From: Prevotellamassilia sp.
Lineage (GTDB): Bacteria > Bacteroidota > Bacteroidia > Bacteroidales > Bacteroidaceae
Assembly: GCA_009775705.1 (NCBI GenBank)
Contig: VSQE01000013.1
Coordinates: forward strand, 1-36,396
Length of the DNA stretch: 36,396 bases
Direction of reading: 5' to 3'
Translations under genes and position numbers: made by a program
The notes under the pieces: model-generated
Told to the model about the DNA's origin: nothing
The model's database searches: none
The model's input: only the letters and a program-made list of their open reading frames with translations
Shown: positions 1 through 7,768 of the stretch, one piece after another
Layout of the letters: each line of letters starts with the position of its first letter
Position numbering within the stretch: the stretch's first letter is position 1

Positions 1-39
1 GAGATATTATATTTGCACCAGCAAAGTAGAAGAACCCTG

Positions 40-66
40 AAAAGCCGCCTGAAAGCGGCTTTTTTT
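40..66 (+). terminator. Rho-independent terminator of an upstream + strand unit
   Basis: A 9-bp stem (positions 40-48 pair with 55-63, core AGCCGC/GCGGCT) closes a 6-nt loop and runs into a T-tract ending at 66. The orientation fits a transcript entering from the left edge, whose gene lies outside the window. A TATATTTG match to the Bacteroides -7 element sits at 8-15, but a transcript from it would be only about 45 nt. Confidence 0.7.
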
Positions 67-81
67 CGATACTTAACGTGA

Positions 82-123
82 AAAAAAGATAGGATCTTGT
101 TGAAAAAAGGTCCTATCTTTTTT
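82..123. terminator. Bidirectional AT-rich terminator hairpin
   Basis: A perfect 13-bp inverted repeat (82-94 with 111-123, core GATAGGA/TCCTATC) is flanked by an A-run on the left and a T-run on the right, so it could stop transcription in either direction. The downstream stretch 133-155 partly repeats its internal sequence. It sits in the non-coding 1-268 interval, where I see no gene. Confidence 0.55.
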
Positions 124-217
124 GAAAAACATACTATCTTGTGAAAAAAAGGTTCCTTCCCGGAGTTTTTCAAAAAAAACTCAAGGTTAAACTTTGTGCC
201 GATCCATTAAAAAGACC

Positions 218-239
218 AAAATCGCAAGTCTGCGATTTT
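218..239 (-). terminator. Possible terminator of the aguB/hypothetical unit
   Basis: A 9-bp perfect stem (218-226 with 231-239, AAAATCGCA/TGCGATTTT) has a 4-nt loop. On the - strand it is followed by GGTCTTTTTAA. It lies about 30 nt past the stop of the - strand gene ending at 269, which fits an intrinsic terminator, although the stem is AT-rich at its base. Confidence 0.45.
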
Positions 240-268
240 CCGCCCCTTTCAGTTTGGCACACTTTTTG

Positions 269-811
269 CTATGACGGGCCTCCGCCTTGGAAAGAAGCAA
301 TGTCCCGAAGCACACTTTTCCGTGTGTGCAACACTGCCGGCGGCAGGAAATCCGACTCCATCAGTTCGAGCAGTCCACGAAGTTCTTCCACCAGTTCCGG
401 ATAAAGGCGGCATTGGCCCCAAGCCAGCCTGATACAGAGCGAACGTATGCTCGCAGGCACCTTGCCCTGAGGGATATGCGAAAGGCAGAAGTCCAGAAAT
501 TCGGGATGTATCTCCGACGGTCGGGGCAACCGGTCCAGCAACGTCAGCAGCAGCCGGCACAGCTTAACAGAAGACACCCGCATCGCCCTTTCCGCCAATG
601 CATCGCGCCAGGTCTCTGCCCACAGAAGCTCCGAACGGTCCAAATGGGTAAGCACCCAGGCCGCATTGTCCGCCACGCGTTTCTCATCGCAAAACATCAG
701 CTCATACAACCGCTCTCTCGTCACGGCATCCGTCCGGGCCAGTCCGCAGATACTCCGGACCGTCCCGATATGAATGCGCTCCGCAAGCTGTTCATCCAAA
801 GTTTTCCGCAC
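269..811 (-). CDS. Hypothetical protein, HEAT-like helical
   Basis: This 180-residue soluble protein has no signal peptide or membrane segment. It is rich in Leu, Arg and Glu and appears to be almost all helix. Segments near residues 25-55, 60-85 and 95-130 (for example CDEKRVADNAAWVLTHLD) resemble paired helices of HEAT-like adaptor proteins. I do not recognise a specific family or any catalytic motif. The start at 811 lies 14 nt past the aguB stop on the same strand, so the two are probably co-transcribed. That neighbour does not by itself assign it to polyamine metabolism. The call as a real gene rests on its length, its operon-like spacing and a terminator-like hairpin beyond its stop. 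Confidence 0.75.
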   Translation of the reverse strand: MRKTLDEQLAERIHIGTVRSICGLARTDAVTRERLYELMFCDEKRVADNAAWVLTHLDRSELLWAETWRDALAERAMRVSSVKLCRLLLTLLDRLPRPSEIHPEFLDFCLSHIPQGKVPASIRSLCIRLAWGQCRLYPELVEELRGLLELMESDFLPPAVLHTRKSVLRDIASFQGGGPS

Positions 812-825
812 AGAAAAAAAGCCTC

Positions 826-1701
826 TCAGTCAATAAAACGACGGGTAAGTCCGCCAAACTCCTCAATACGCCTGTCGCGCAGGAAAGGCCACCAGCGACG
901 CACCTGTTCACTGCGACGCAGGTCTATGTCGACCACAGCCGTCACCTCTTCGTCCTTCGGGGCACGATAGAGCAGTTCGCCCTGCGGGCCTGCCACAAAA
1001 CTACTTCCCCAGAATTCGATACCATGGGTCTGCGACGAGGGGTCCGGCTCATGTCCGGTACGGTTTACGGCTATCACCGGCAAACCGTTGGCAACGGCGT
1101 GTCCCCGTTGCACCGTGGTCCAGGCCTGGCGTTGCCGTTCCTGTTCATCGGGCGCATCGCTGCTCTCATAACCTATCGCAGTGGGATATATCAGGATGTC
1201 GGCTCCCTGCAAGGCCATCAGACGCGCGCCTTCCGGGTACCACTGGTCCCAACACACCTGCACTCCCAACCGTCCCACACTGGTACGGATGGGGTGGAAA
1301 CCGAGATCTCCGGGGGTAAAATAGAATTTCTCGTAATAGGCCGGATCATCGGGAATGTGCATCTTTCGATAGGTTCCGGCAATCGTTCCGTCTTTCTCGA
1401 AAACTACCGCCGTGTTGTGGTAAAGTCCGGCTGCCCTACGCTCAAAAAGGGAAGTGACAAGCACCACTCCGCACTCGCAGGCCACCGCACCGTAGAACTC
1501 CGTGGAAGGCCCGGGAACGGGTTCTGACAAATCGAAGTTATCCGTTGACTCTACCTGACAGAAGTAGAGTGAATTGTGAAGTTCCTGCAACACAACCAGC
1601 TCCGCACCCTTCCGGGCCGCCTCGCGTATGCCCTCAGCCATTCTCTGCCGGTTCTGTTCTATATTGTCCGTACATTTCCGTTGGACGATTCCTGCTTTCA
1701 T
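826..1701 (-). CDS. aguB: N-carbamoylputrescine amidase
   Basis: This enzyme hydrolyses N-carbamoylputrescine to putrescine, CO2 and ammonia, the last step of the agmatine route to polyamines. It is a 291-residue cytosolic protein of the carbon-nitrogen hydrolase (nitrilase) superfamily. The Glu-Lys-Cys triad is visible: Glu40 in VVLQELHNS, Lys113 in YRKMHIPDD and Cys150 in GVQVCWDQWYPE. The C-terminal motif WWPFLRDRRIEEFGGL is typical of AguB rather than of other nitrilases, and the length is normal. The partner agmatine deiminase is encoded about 7.7 kb away on the opposite strand instead of next to it. A LysR regulator gene lies 137 nt upstream, and a small helical protein follows after 14 nt. 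Confidence 0.93.
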   Translation of the reverse strand: MKAGIVQRKCTDNIEQNRQRMAEGIREAARKGAELVVLQELHNSLYFCQVESTDNFDLSEPVPGPSTEFYGAVACECGVVLVTSLFERRAAGLYHNTAVVFEKDGTIAGTYRKMHIPDDPAYYEKFYFTPGDLGFHPIRTSVGRLGVQVCWDQWYPEGARLMALQGADILIYPTAIGYESSDAPDEQERQRQAWTTVQRGHAVANGLPVIAVNRTGHEPDPSSQTHGIEFWGSSFVAGPQGELLYRAPKDEEVTAVVDIDLRRSEQVRRWWPFLRDRRIEEFGGLTRRFID

Positions 1702-1747
1702 GGTATGGTCTTGTTTATTATATTATTATGCACAAACAGGCGCCCTG

Positions 1748-1795
1748 CAAATTTACCTGCAACTTGCCGGATGCTGCCTATCTTCTGCAAAATTA
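1748..1795 (-). promoter_or_regulatory. Two candidate -7 elements upstream of aguB
   Basis: Read on the - strand, TAAATTTG (1748-1755) and TAATTTTG (1788-1795) both match the Bacteroides -7 consensus TAnnTTTG, 47 and 87 nt before the aguB start. Neither has a TTTG -33 box at the usual 19-21 nt spacing. The prediction is therefore from the -7 element and position only. Confidence 0.35.
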
Positions 1796-1838
1796 ATAAA
1801 ACATTCCCGATAGCAGACTCCCTTTCGCGGAAAACCGC

Positions 1839-2753
1839 TCAGTTGCCGGAATCCATCCACTGGGAGATACTGCGGCGGATGGCATTGCTCTCGCGAAGCA
1901 TCCTGACAAACATCCTGGCCGAATTTTTCCTGTAAGCGTCTTTCAATACGTGGACGCACCCTTCCATTTCGCTTCCGGGAACATCGAGAACCACGGCACA
2001 CAACCCGGTTTCGTGCCGGATGGAAGCTCCGGCCAGCACGGTAACCAGATTGCTCTCGCGCGTCAGATTCAGAAGAACCGGCACCTCGTTCAGTTCAATG
2101 CGCACCCGATAGTTGCGGTCATCGTGCGCAATGAGAGCATCGAACGTATTGCGCGCCTGCAATCCCCGGGCCGGAAGTGCCAGATCGTAGTCTTTCAGTT
2201 CCGACAATGTCACCGTCTCTTTCCGGGCCAGCGGATGGTTCCGGTTGACAACGGCACTCAGATGGTCGTCGAACAGAATATGCGATTCGATATTGGGATA
2301 GCGGATTCCCGGCTTGAAGGAAAGGACAAAATCCACTTCGTGACGTTCGAGAGCTTCCATCAGCTGTTCCATGCTCCGGTACGAGATATTCAGTTTTATA
2401 CCGGGATAGCTCCGCATGAAAGCCAGAACTGTTTCTGTCAGTATGGGGCTGAAAGTATGTGTCACTCCGATATTCAGCGTACCCGTCCGCAACTCGCGCA
2501 AATCCCGGATCCGTTCCGTGCAGGTTTCGGCATTGTGCAGGGTGGCCAGCGCATGAGGCAGCAGTTCCTGTCCGGTCTCGGTCAGAAATACGTCATGGCT
2601 GTTGCGCAGGAACAGGATCGCATCCAGTTCCCTCTCCAACTGCTTAATCTGTTGTGACAGGGTGCTTTGGGTGATACACAGGCTTTTGGCAGCTTCCGAA
2701 AAGCTCAACAGTTCGGCCACACGTACAAAATATCTGAGTTGTCGCAATTCCAT
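1839..2753 (-). CDS. LysR family transcriptional regulator
   Basis: This is a 304-residue DNA-binding regulator. The N-terminal winged helix-turn-helix is clear, starting MELRQLRYFVRVAE with the recognition region SFSEAAKSLCITQSTLSQQI at residues 17-36. It is followed by the linker helix and a periplasmic-binding-protein-like effector domain (about residues 90-295). The effector domain has a typical start, TGTLNIGVTHTF, and resembles the CynR/OxyR-type group. Its ligand cannot be read from the sequence. It lies between the threonine/serine exporter genes (72 nt upstream) and aguB (137 nt downstream), all on the - strand. Either could be its target, and autoregulation is common in the family. 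Length and domain order are normal. Confidence 0.93.
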   Translation of the reverse strand: MELRQLRYFVRVAELLSFSEAAKSLCITQSTLSQQIKQLERELDAILFLRNSHDVFLTETGQELLPHALATLHNAETCTERIRDLRELRTGTLNIGVTHTFSPILTETVLAFMRSYPGIKLNISYRSMEQLMEALERHEVDFVLSFKPGIRYPNIESHILFDDHLSAVVNRNHPLARKETVTLSELKDYDLALPARGLQARNTFDALIAHDDRNYRVRIELNEVPVLLNLTRESNLVTVLAGASIRHETGLCAVVLDVPGSEMEGCVHVLKDAYRKNSARMFVRMLRESNAIRRSISQWMDSGN

Positions 2754-2762
2754 ATTTCAATA

Positions 2763-2770
2763 CAAATATA
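2763..2770 (-). promoter_or_regulatory. Candidate -7 element of the lysR gene
   Basis: The - strand reads TATATTTG, a full match to TAnnTTTG, 10 nt upstream of the LysR start codon at 2753. No good TTTG -33 box is visible. The very short leader would make transcription start almost at the start codon. Confidence 0.35.
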
Positions 2771-2825
2771 GTTCTTTAGTGACAGATGAAAGAGAAAATC
2801 AAAAAGATTCTTTCCGGCAAGAGCT

Positions 2826-3308
2826 TCATCCCTTTGTCGCACTGAAAGAAAGCCGCTTGAACAGAAATATCGGAATTGTGACTCCTACGACCATACCCAG
2901 AATAATGATTGTAGCAGTCAGACCGTTGTATGCCAGCAAATACAGATAATGATTGAAGAAAACTTTCTCACTCTGCATCAGGCAAAGCACGAGGGCCTGC
3001 ACCGCCCGATAAGCATATATGCCCGGAATCATGGGCAGAAGGGAGGGAAAGGAAAATGTCTCGGGCGGGCATTTCACACGGGGTGCGAACAGGATGGCCA
3101 GCATCCCTACCGAAAGCGAGGCTGCAAAAGCCGCGGCAATGATGTGCATGCCGTATTCCATCAGCATAAAACGGATGCCATGACCCACGGCTGCTATCAG
3201 CGCACAATATTTATAGGCGGCACGGGGCGGATGGGCAATGGCCGAGAAACCGACTGCCGCGATGGCGGCAAAAAAGCCGTCTTGAAATATTTCCAGTAAA
3301 AACATCAT
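2826..3308 (-). CDS. Threonine/serine exporter, second subunit (ThrE_2 type)
   Basis: This 160-residue integral membrane protein has about four hydrophobic helices, for example IFQDGFFAAIAAVGFSAIAH near the N-terminus and GLTATIIILGMVVGVTIPIFL near the C-terminus. It also has an internal motif LLPMIPGIYAYRAVQ. The PGxxxYR-type motif and size match the ThrE_2 (DUF3815) half of two-component threonine/serine exporters of the inner membrane. Its start at 3308 (MMFLLEI) is 23 nt beyond the stop of the ThrE-domain gene, so the two halves are one transcription unit. The transported substrate is inferred from the family and is not shown by the sequence. Confidence 0.85.
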   Translation of the reverse strand: MMFLLEIFQDGFFAAIAAVGFSAIAHPPRAAYKYCALIAAVGHGIRFMLMEYGMHIIAAAFAASLSVGMLAILFAPRVKCPPETFSFPSLLPMIPGIYAYRAVQALVLCLMQSEKVFFNHYLYLLAYNGLTATIIILGMVVGVTIPIFLFKRLSFSATKG

Positions 3309-3331
3309 GGTACAGTGTTGTTATTTTTTTA

Positions 3332-4111
3332 TTACAGGATTCTCAGATTCATGAGCAACAAGGCACCGCAAAGTCCCAAGGATATACAGACCGTCTGCAC
3401 GGCCGCGTACATGAAACGGCAGAAGGAACAAAGATAATGGCCGTCCAGCAAGTCACTCATCGAGTTGATATACGGAATGCCTGGTATCAGAAAAAGCACG
3501 CTGGTTCCCAATGCCAGCTCGGGGGTAGTGCCCCAGCCGAAGACATATCCGGCCGAGCCGGCTACCGCCGCAAAAAAAGCGGAAAGAAATGTGGTCAGCC
3601 GTACATCCGCTCCATCCGCCAGCATACATTGCTTCAACAGGAAACCGGCCAGCGTGGCCACGAAAACAATGGACATCGCTACTCCGTCTCCGCCGAACAG
3701 GCGACAGAAGGAAGCGTTGGCCGCGGCAACCAGAAAGAGCATCACCCGGCTGTCAGTCACTTTTCCGGTCCCTATCCCGCGCACCTGTTCCGCAGCCTCC
3801 CTCATGTTCATTTTCCCTTCCGCCACCAGCCAAGAAAGTTTGCTCAGCTCCGTATTCAGAAAAAAAGAAATACTCGTTTTCCTGACACCTGTGGTACAAG
3901 TATAGGAAATGTGACTGTCATCAGCCCTCCTCACGGTCAGCAGAATATCTGCCGGCAATATTACCAGATCGGCCGTCAGGCCACAACTTCTGGCCATACG
4001 TCCCACATTCTTCTCTATGCGGATGCAAGTGGCACCGCATCCCAGCAACAGGGCGGCATAACCGGACAGGAAGTGTCCGGCCTCTTTTAAATGTTCGCAA
4101 GTTCCGCTCAT
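3332..4111 (-). CDS. Threonine/serine exporter, ThrE domain (DUF1212)
   Basis: This 259-residue protein has a cytosolic N-terminal half with the family motif LLLGCGATCIRIEKNVGRMA (residues 22-41), which resembles the conserved GAxTxRIE pattern. It is followed by about five membrane helices from residue ~125. The signature LIPGIPYINSMSDLLDGH lies in the membrane half. It matches the ThrE/DUF1212 component that pairs with the smaller ThrE_2 subunit encoded immediately downstream, together forming a putative amino-acid exporter. Its start codon is only 3 nt after the stop of the upstream 57-residue membrane protein, which suggests translational coupling. Substrate specificity is inferred from the family. 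Confidence 0.87.
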   Translation of the reverse strand: MSGTCEHLKEAGHFLSGYAALLLGCGATCIRIEKNVGRMARSCGLTADLVILPADILLTVRRADDSHISYTCTTGVRKTSISFFLNTELSKLSWLVAEGKMNMREAAEQVRGIGTGKVTDSRVMLFLVAAANASFCRLFGGDGVAMSIVFVATLAGFLLKQCMLADGADVRLTTFLSAFFAAVAGSAGYVFGWGTTPELALGTSVLFLIPGIPYINSMSDLLDGHYLCSFCRFMYAAVQTVCISLGLCGALLLMNLRIL

Positions 4112-4114
4112 GCG

Positions 4115-4288
4115 TCAGTCCTCCTCTTCATCCTGTTCGTAATGAATGGAATCGTCTCTCTCCCATTCTATCAAACGGGAATCGGGGGTCTCATGACGGA
4201 ATTTCTGAATCAGACGGAACATGAAGATAATCAGCAACAACCCTACGGTCGCGTCCCAAAGCAAAACGGTATGTGTCATAATGCTCAT
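4115..4288 (-). CDS. Small single-helix membrane protein in the exporter operon
   Basis: This 57-residue protein has one hydrophobic helix near the N-terminus (VLLWDATVGLLLIIFMFRL) and a charged tail ending in QDEEED. I chose the ATG at 4288 (MSIMTHTV). A longer frame opens at a GTG at 4330, but that start overlaps the likely promoter. The stop lies 3 nt before the start of the ThrE-domain gene, so it is probably translated together with the exporter. I do not recognise a family. A small accessory or stabilising subunit of the exporter is one possibility, inferred only from position. Confidence 0.6.
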   Translation of the reverse strand: MSIMTHTVLLWDATVGLLLIIFMFRLIQKFRHETPDSRLIEWERDDSIHYEQDEEED

Positions 4289-4312
4289 AAAGTTTTTAAA
4301 TATTTCCGGTGG

Positions 4313-4320
4313 CAAAAGTA
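4313..4320 (-). promoter_or_regulatory. Candidate -7 element of the exporter operon
   Basis: The - strand reads TACTTTTG, matching TAnnTTTG, 24 nt upstream of the ATG at 4288. No convincing -33 box is seen at the right spacing. The rest of the interval 4321-4415 holds only a short GATAG/CTATC dyad at 4365-4377. Confidence 0.4.
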
Positions 4321-4415
4321 CCGCAGACACAAAAAAACGGCAAGCCCTGACATACGTTTGTTTCGATAGCTGCTATCTAAACCGGCACATCCCGACGTTC
4401 TTTTCGAGAGGCACT

Positions 4416-4458
4416 AAAAAGCCGGGTCCCCATGCACTCTACATGAGAACCCGGCTTT
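4416..4458 (-). terminator. Rho-independent terminator of purC
   Basis: On the - strand, AAAGCCGGGT (4458-4449) pairs with ACCCGGCTTT (4427-4418), with a further CATG/CATG pairing inside the loop, and then a T-run. It begins 20 nt after the purC stop, in the correct orientation. Confidence 0.85.
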
Positions 4459-4478
4459 ATGTGTTGGCCTTTGTCTTC

Positions 4479-5420
4479 TTATTGAACCAGACTGGCGGTC
4501 ACGTTTTTCTCTATGCGGGCGGCAAGATCCTCGCTCGCCTCACAGCTGAAACGTTCGCCCGTGATGTGTTCGTACAGTTCGGCATAGCGTTCGGAAATGC
4601 CCTGCACCACCTGAGGTGTCATCTCTGGGACGGTCTCTCCCTCCTGTCCGCGGAAACCGTTTTCCATCAGCCACTCGCGTACAAATTCCTTGCTGAGCTG
4701 ACGCTGCGGCTCGCCCTTGCGGAAACGCTCCTCGTAGCCTTCGGAGTAGAAATAGCGGCTGCTGTCGGGGGTATGGATCTCGTCCATCAGATAAATCTGT
4801 CCGTTGTGCTTTCCGAACTCGTATTTCGTATCGACAAGGATAAGGCCGCGACCGGCTGCGATTTCGGTGCCGCGGCGGAAAAGAGCCAACGTATATTTTT
4901 CCAGCAAGGCATATTCTTCCGGAGTGGCCAGACCGCGCGCCAGGATCTCCTCTTTCGAGATGTCAGCATCGTGCTCACCGATCTCAGCCTTCGTCGTGGG
5001 GGTGATGATCGGTTCGGGGAAACGCTCGTTCTCGCGCATGCCTTCGGGCAGCTTCACACCACAGATTTCACGCACTCCGCTTTTATAGGCTCTCCATGCG
5101 GAACCGCACAGATAGCCTCGGACGATCATCTCGATGGGAAAGCCCTCGCACATCAGTCCCACAGTGACCATGGGATCGGGCGTGGCCAGTTTCCAGTTGG
5201 GGCAGATGTCCTGTGTTGCATCCAGAAACTTGGCAGCAATCTGGTTGAGCATCTGTCCCTTGCCGGGAATGCCCTCGGGCAGCACTACATCAAAGGCCGA
5301 GATGCGGTCCGTCGCCACCATGACGAGTTTGTCACCTATAAAATAAACGTCACGCACTTTACCGTGATACACTCCCGTTTGTCCGGGAAAGCTGAACTCA
5401 GTTTTTGTCAATGCACTCAT
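4479..5420 (-). CDS. purC: Phosphoribosylaminoimidazole-succinocarboxamide synthase
   Basis: PurC is the SAICAR synthase of purine biosynthesis. It joins CAIR and aspartate at the expense of ATP in the cytosol. The sequence shows the ATP-binding start TGVYHGKVRDVY, the DRISAFDV motif, GYLCGSAWRAY and LILVDTKYEFG, all characteristic of the family. I use the ATG at 5420 (MSALTKTEFSF), which gives 313 residues. The frame extends 31 codons further upstream, but that stretch does not resemble the family and covers the -7 promoter element at 5458-5465. A terminator follows the stop directly. The upstream gene on the same strand ends 114 nt away, so purC is probably monocistronic. Confidence 0.95.
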   Translation of the reverse strand: MSALTKTEFSFPGQTGVYHGKVRDVYFIGDKLVMVATDRISAFDVVLPEGIPGKGQMLNQIAAKFLDATQDICPNWKLATPDPMVTVGLMCEGFPIEMIVRGYLCGSAWRAYKSGVREICGVKLPEGMRENERFPEPIITPTTKAEIGEHDADISKEEILARGLATPEEYALLEKYTLALFRRGTEIAAGRGLILVDTKYEFGKHNGQIYLMDEIHTPDSSRYFYSEGYEERFRKGEPQRQLSKEFVREWLMENGFRGQEGETVPEMTPQVVQGISERYAELYEHITGERFSCEASEDLAARIEKNVTASLVQ

Positions 5421-5457
5421 ATCTGCAATCTGTTTGTCGTTTGGTTGATGTTGACTG

Positions 5458-5465
5458 CAAAGGTA
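5458..5465 (-). promoter_or_regulatory. Candidate -7 element of purC
   Basis: The - strand reads TACCTTTG, a full TAnnTTTG match, 37 nt upstream of the purC ATG at 5420. This supports the shorter purC start. A TTTG lies further upstream, but at 32-nt spacing, too far for a normal -33 box. Confidence 0.45.
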
Positions 5466-5534
5466 AAAATTTTTAATCAGATGTATGGCCATCCGGTCAA
5501 AAATCGGGATCACCCGCCAGAACTCTTCCGTTTC

Positions 5535-7622
5535 CTACAAAACCCACCGCAGCTGCAACGAAATATCATTCTGGGTGGGAGAATTGATGCGCTGCGTTCC
5601 CGAGCCGATGGAATCGCGGTTGAAATAATGAAGCAGGCCGTACCGCATGCCAGCCTCAAAAGCGGAAGAGAACTTCCACTGTCCCACGCAGCAATACCTC
5701 ATACCATGATAGGCGAACGTCGGAAAGCCACCGGCATAGCGCAACTGCGGCTCGTAGGCATAGAGCCGGGACGCATAGTCGTCGGTAAAGAACACGGCGG
5801 CAAAACCGGAAACGGAAAACCTGCGCCCGAACTTTCCCGAGGCTCTCCCCGAAAGCATCTTGCCTACCGACGGCGATGCTGTCTGCCGGACGGCAACCGC
5901 CACATCGGCAGACAGGCGCAGAGAGAGGTTACCGACCGCATAGGCAGCCTGCATCCGCAGACGGTGAGAGCCCGAATGCTCTTTCATTTCCTCAAAACCG
6001 GGAACGTTCTGCTCTTTCGTCTTATAATGGTAGCGCAAGGACAGACCGAGACGGCGACTGGGTGTGTATGTATTCTGAACGTAAATATCCATCCCGCCCG
6101 ACGGTCCCTTCGCCCGATAGGTAGTGTGCGGAAAGCGGAATACATCGACATAGGCCAGCGTCTCCGTCTTCGGCAAGATGAAGAACTTTCCGCCGGCCAA
6201 CAACCCCGTCTCGTTCTGCACACGTCCGGCTTCCATAACGGTCTCGGCAAACGGAGCCACATAACGCGGCGAGACATAGCGTCCCTGAAAGGTCAGCACC
6301 GCACGATAGGACAAATCCAGTTTCAGCGTATGGGACGTTGCCGGATGCAGACCGCGGTCGGCGGCGCCCTCGCCCGCAAGCGTCCACCGACGGCCCCGGT
6401 AAAGATAATCCGCCTGAAAACCGGCTGCATTCCGGCCCCGCAGATAATACCGATTGTAATCGCGGACAGGCGGCCACACGATGCGCGAGTAACGGGCCAT
6501 CATTCCACCCGCCCCAACCTGCCAGTTATCCTTGCGTACCGTCACATGTCCTCCGGCAAGCAAACAGTCCACGGTCCGGCGCTTCTCCCAGTCGCCGACA
6601 GTGCGGTGATAGCCGTCCGTCTTGAACGAAGTGACCGTGTCGCCGTCCAGCCTCCCGTCCATGCAACGGTAAGAGGCAAACAGCAGCAACTCTCCCGTTC
6701 TTCCCAAAGTCAACCTGCCGGCAGCTCCGCGAAAGAAGCGGTTCTCGTCTGTCGAAGTATGCGGCCGCACCCATGTCCGGCCCTTCGGCCCCACTCCCGC
6801 AAGCTGCGTTTTCCCGGCAAACAACCCGTGCCCCAACAACAGTCCCTGGCCTATATGTACATTATAATCTCCTATCCACAAGGAAAAGGGCTGCCGCGAG
6901 GAAGACCGATAGAACAGATAAAACGACTGATAGTCTGCCAGAAAATCGCCGCCCTGCGGTGCAAACGGTTCTCCCGCATCTTGTTGCAACGTCAGACCGT
7001 AGGCCAGATGGTCCTTCCAGCGATAGCGATAACGCAACACTCCCGCCACCCTTCCGCCCAGATAGGCTCTGTTGGGGTATTTCTGCAAATCGGCGGCAGA
7101 GAAAATTCCGAAACCGGCACGACGGTAGAACGGGACATCCCACCGCGTCTCCACCTCGTAGCGCCCCTTCAGCAGTTGTTCTTTCAGACCAGCCGACATG
7201 CGAAGCGTATCGCCGGCATAGACAAAAAGCGACAGCCATCTGCGGTCATCGTAGGTAAGGGAAGGAATGAACATCAGTTCGCCCAGCGTCTGAAACGTAC
7301 GGTGGCGATGCCGATAGGCCAGCAACGAATCGACCTGCTCTCCGTTGAGGAAGGGCAGCGTCAGCAGCTCTTCACGGTCTGCCGTATTCAGATTGAAAGG
7401 CTCGGCGTACCGCTCTTCCAGCCATTGCGGGAATTGCGGATTCTCCACCTCGTTGTCCTCCTCAGAAACGCGGTAAACATACTCCTCGACAAAATCGTCC
7501 CAAGACATGTATTCCTCCCGCTCCATCCCCATGTTCTGCGCCGACAATGTCGCAGGACAGACAAGAAGAAGCAAGCCGATCAGGGCCGGACATCTGCGGA
7601 AAACGAAGGACGTGCCTTTCAT
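5535..7622 (-). CDS. Secreted helix-hairpin-helix plus beta-barrel protein
   Basis: The 695-residue product starts at 7622 (MKGTSFVFRR) with a signal peptide whose likely cleavage site follows PATLSAQ (residue 29). Residues about 76-130 form a tandem helix-hairpin-helix region of the ComEA type: FNLNTADREELLTLPFLNG, then LLAYRHRHRTFQTLGELMFIP. The rest is long amphipathic beta-strands with aromatic and Arg/Tyr-rich turns, ending ISLQLRWVL, as expected for an outer-membrane barrel. The family is recurrent in Bacteroides but I know of no assigned function. The helix-hairpin-helix domain usually binds DNA without sequence preference, so a role in surface or periplasmic DNA handling is possible but unproven. 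The frame extends upstream of 7622, but only the chosen start gives a proper signal peptide behind a promoter. Confidence 0.85.
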   Translation of the reverse strand: MKGTSFVFRRCPALIGLLLLVCPATLSAQNMGMEREEYMSWDDFVEEYVYRVSEEDNEVENPQFPQWLEERYAEPFNLNTADREELLTLPFLNGEQVDSLLAYRHRHRTFQTLGELMFIPSLTYDDRRWLSLFVYAGDTLRMSAGLKEQLLKGRYEVETRWDVPFYRRAGFGIFSAADLQKYPNRAYLGGRVAGVLRYRYRWKDHLAYGLTLQQDAGEPFAPQGGDFLADYQSFYLFYRSSSRQPFSLWIGDYNVHIGQGLLLGHGLFAGKTQLAGVGPKGRTWVRPHTSTDENRFFRGAAGRLTLGRTGELLLFASYRCMDGRLDGDTVTSFKTDGYHRTVGDWEKRRTVDCLLAGGHVTVRKDNWQVGAGGMMARYSRIVWPPVRDYNRYYLRGRNAAGFQADYLYRGRRWTLAGEGAADRGLHPATSHTLKLDLSYRAVLTFQGRYVSPRYVAPFAETVMEAGRVQNETGLLAGGKFFILPKTETLAYVDVFRFPHTTYRAKGPSGGMDIYVQNTYTPSRRLGLSLRYHYKTKEQNVPGFEEMKEHSGSHRLRMQAAYAVGNLSLRLSADVAVAVRQTASPSVGKMLSGRASGKFGRRFSVSGFAAVFFTDDYASRLYAYEPQLRYAGGFPTFAYHGMRYCCVGQWKFSSAFEAGMRYGLLHYFNRDSIGSGTQRINSPTQNDISLQLRWVL

Positions 7623-7648
7623 AAGAAAAATTCCGAACATAGATGTGG

Positions 7649-7678
7649 CAAAGGTACAACTATTTATCCGTCTGCAAA
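7649..7678 (-). promoter_or_regulatory. Promoter of the helix-hairpin-helix gene
   Basis: On the - strand, TTTG (7678-7675) and TACCTTTG (7656-7649) are 18 nt apart, close to the usual Bacteroides -33/-7 arrangement. They lie 27 nt before the start at 7622. The element is divergent from the + strand promoter at 7715-7746. Confidence 0.5.
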
Positions 7679-7714
7679 GAGAAATGAGACCACCCGAACT
7701 GGAAACGGGAAAAC

Positions 7715-7746
7715 TTTGTCTGCCTGAAATAAATTTGTTAGCTTTG
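7715..7746 (+). promoter_or_regulatory. Promoter of the 5'-nucleotidase/aguA unit
   Basis: TTTG (7715-7718) and TAGCTTTG (7739-7746) are 20 nt apart, matching the Bacteroides -33/-7 consensus and spacing. The start codon is at 7769. This is the best promoter match in the window. Confidence 0.6.
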
Positions 7747-7768
7747 CATCCATAAAAAAAGACCTGAT

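Noticed and set aside
5421..5513. Upstream extension of purC by 31 codons
   Set aside because: The added residues do not resemble PurC and span the -7 promoter element at 5458-5465. The ATG at 5420 gives the expected 313 residues.
4221..7727. A 1168-codon open frame on the + strand, antisense to purC and the helix-hairpin-helix gene
   Set aside because: It crosses two recognisable - strand genes and their promoter and terminator, its translation is rich in His, Arg and Gln without any domain, and such long antisense frames arise from codon bias in GC-rich genes.
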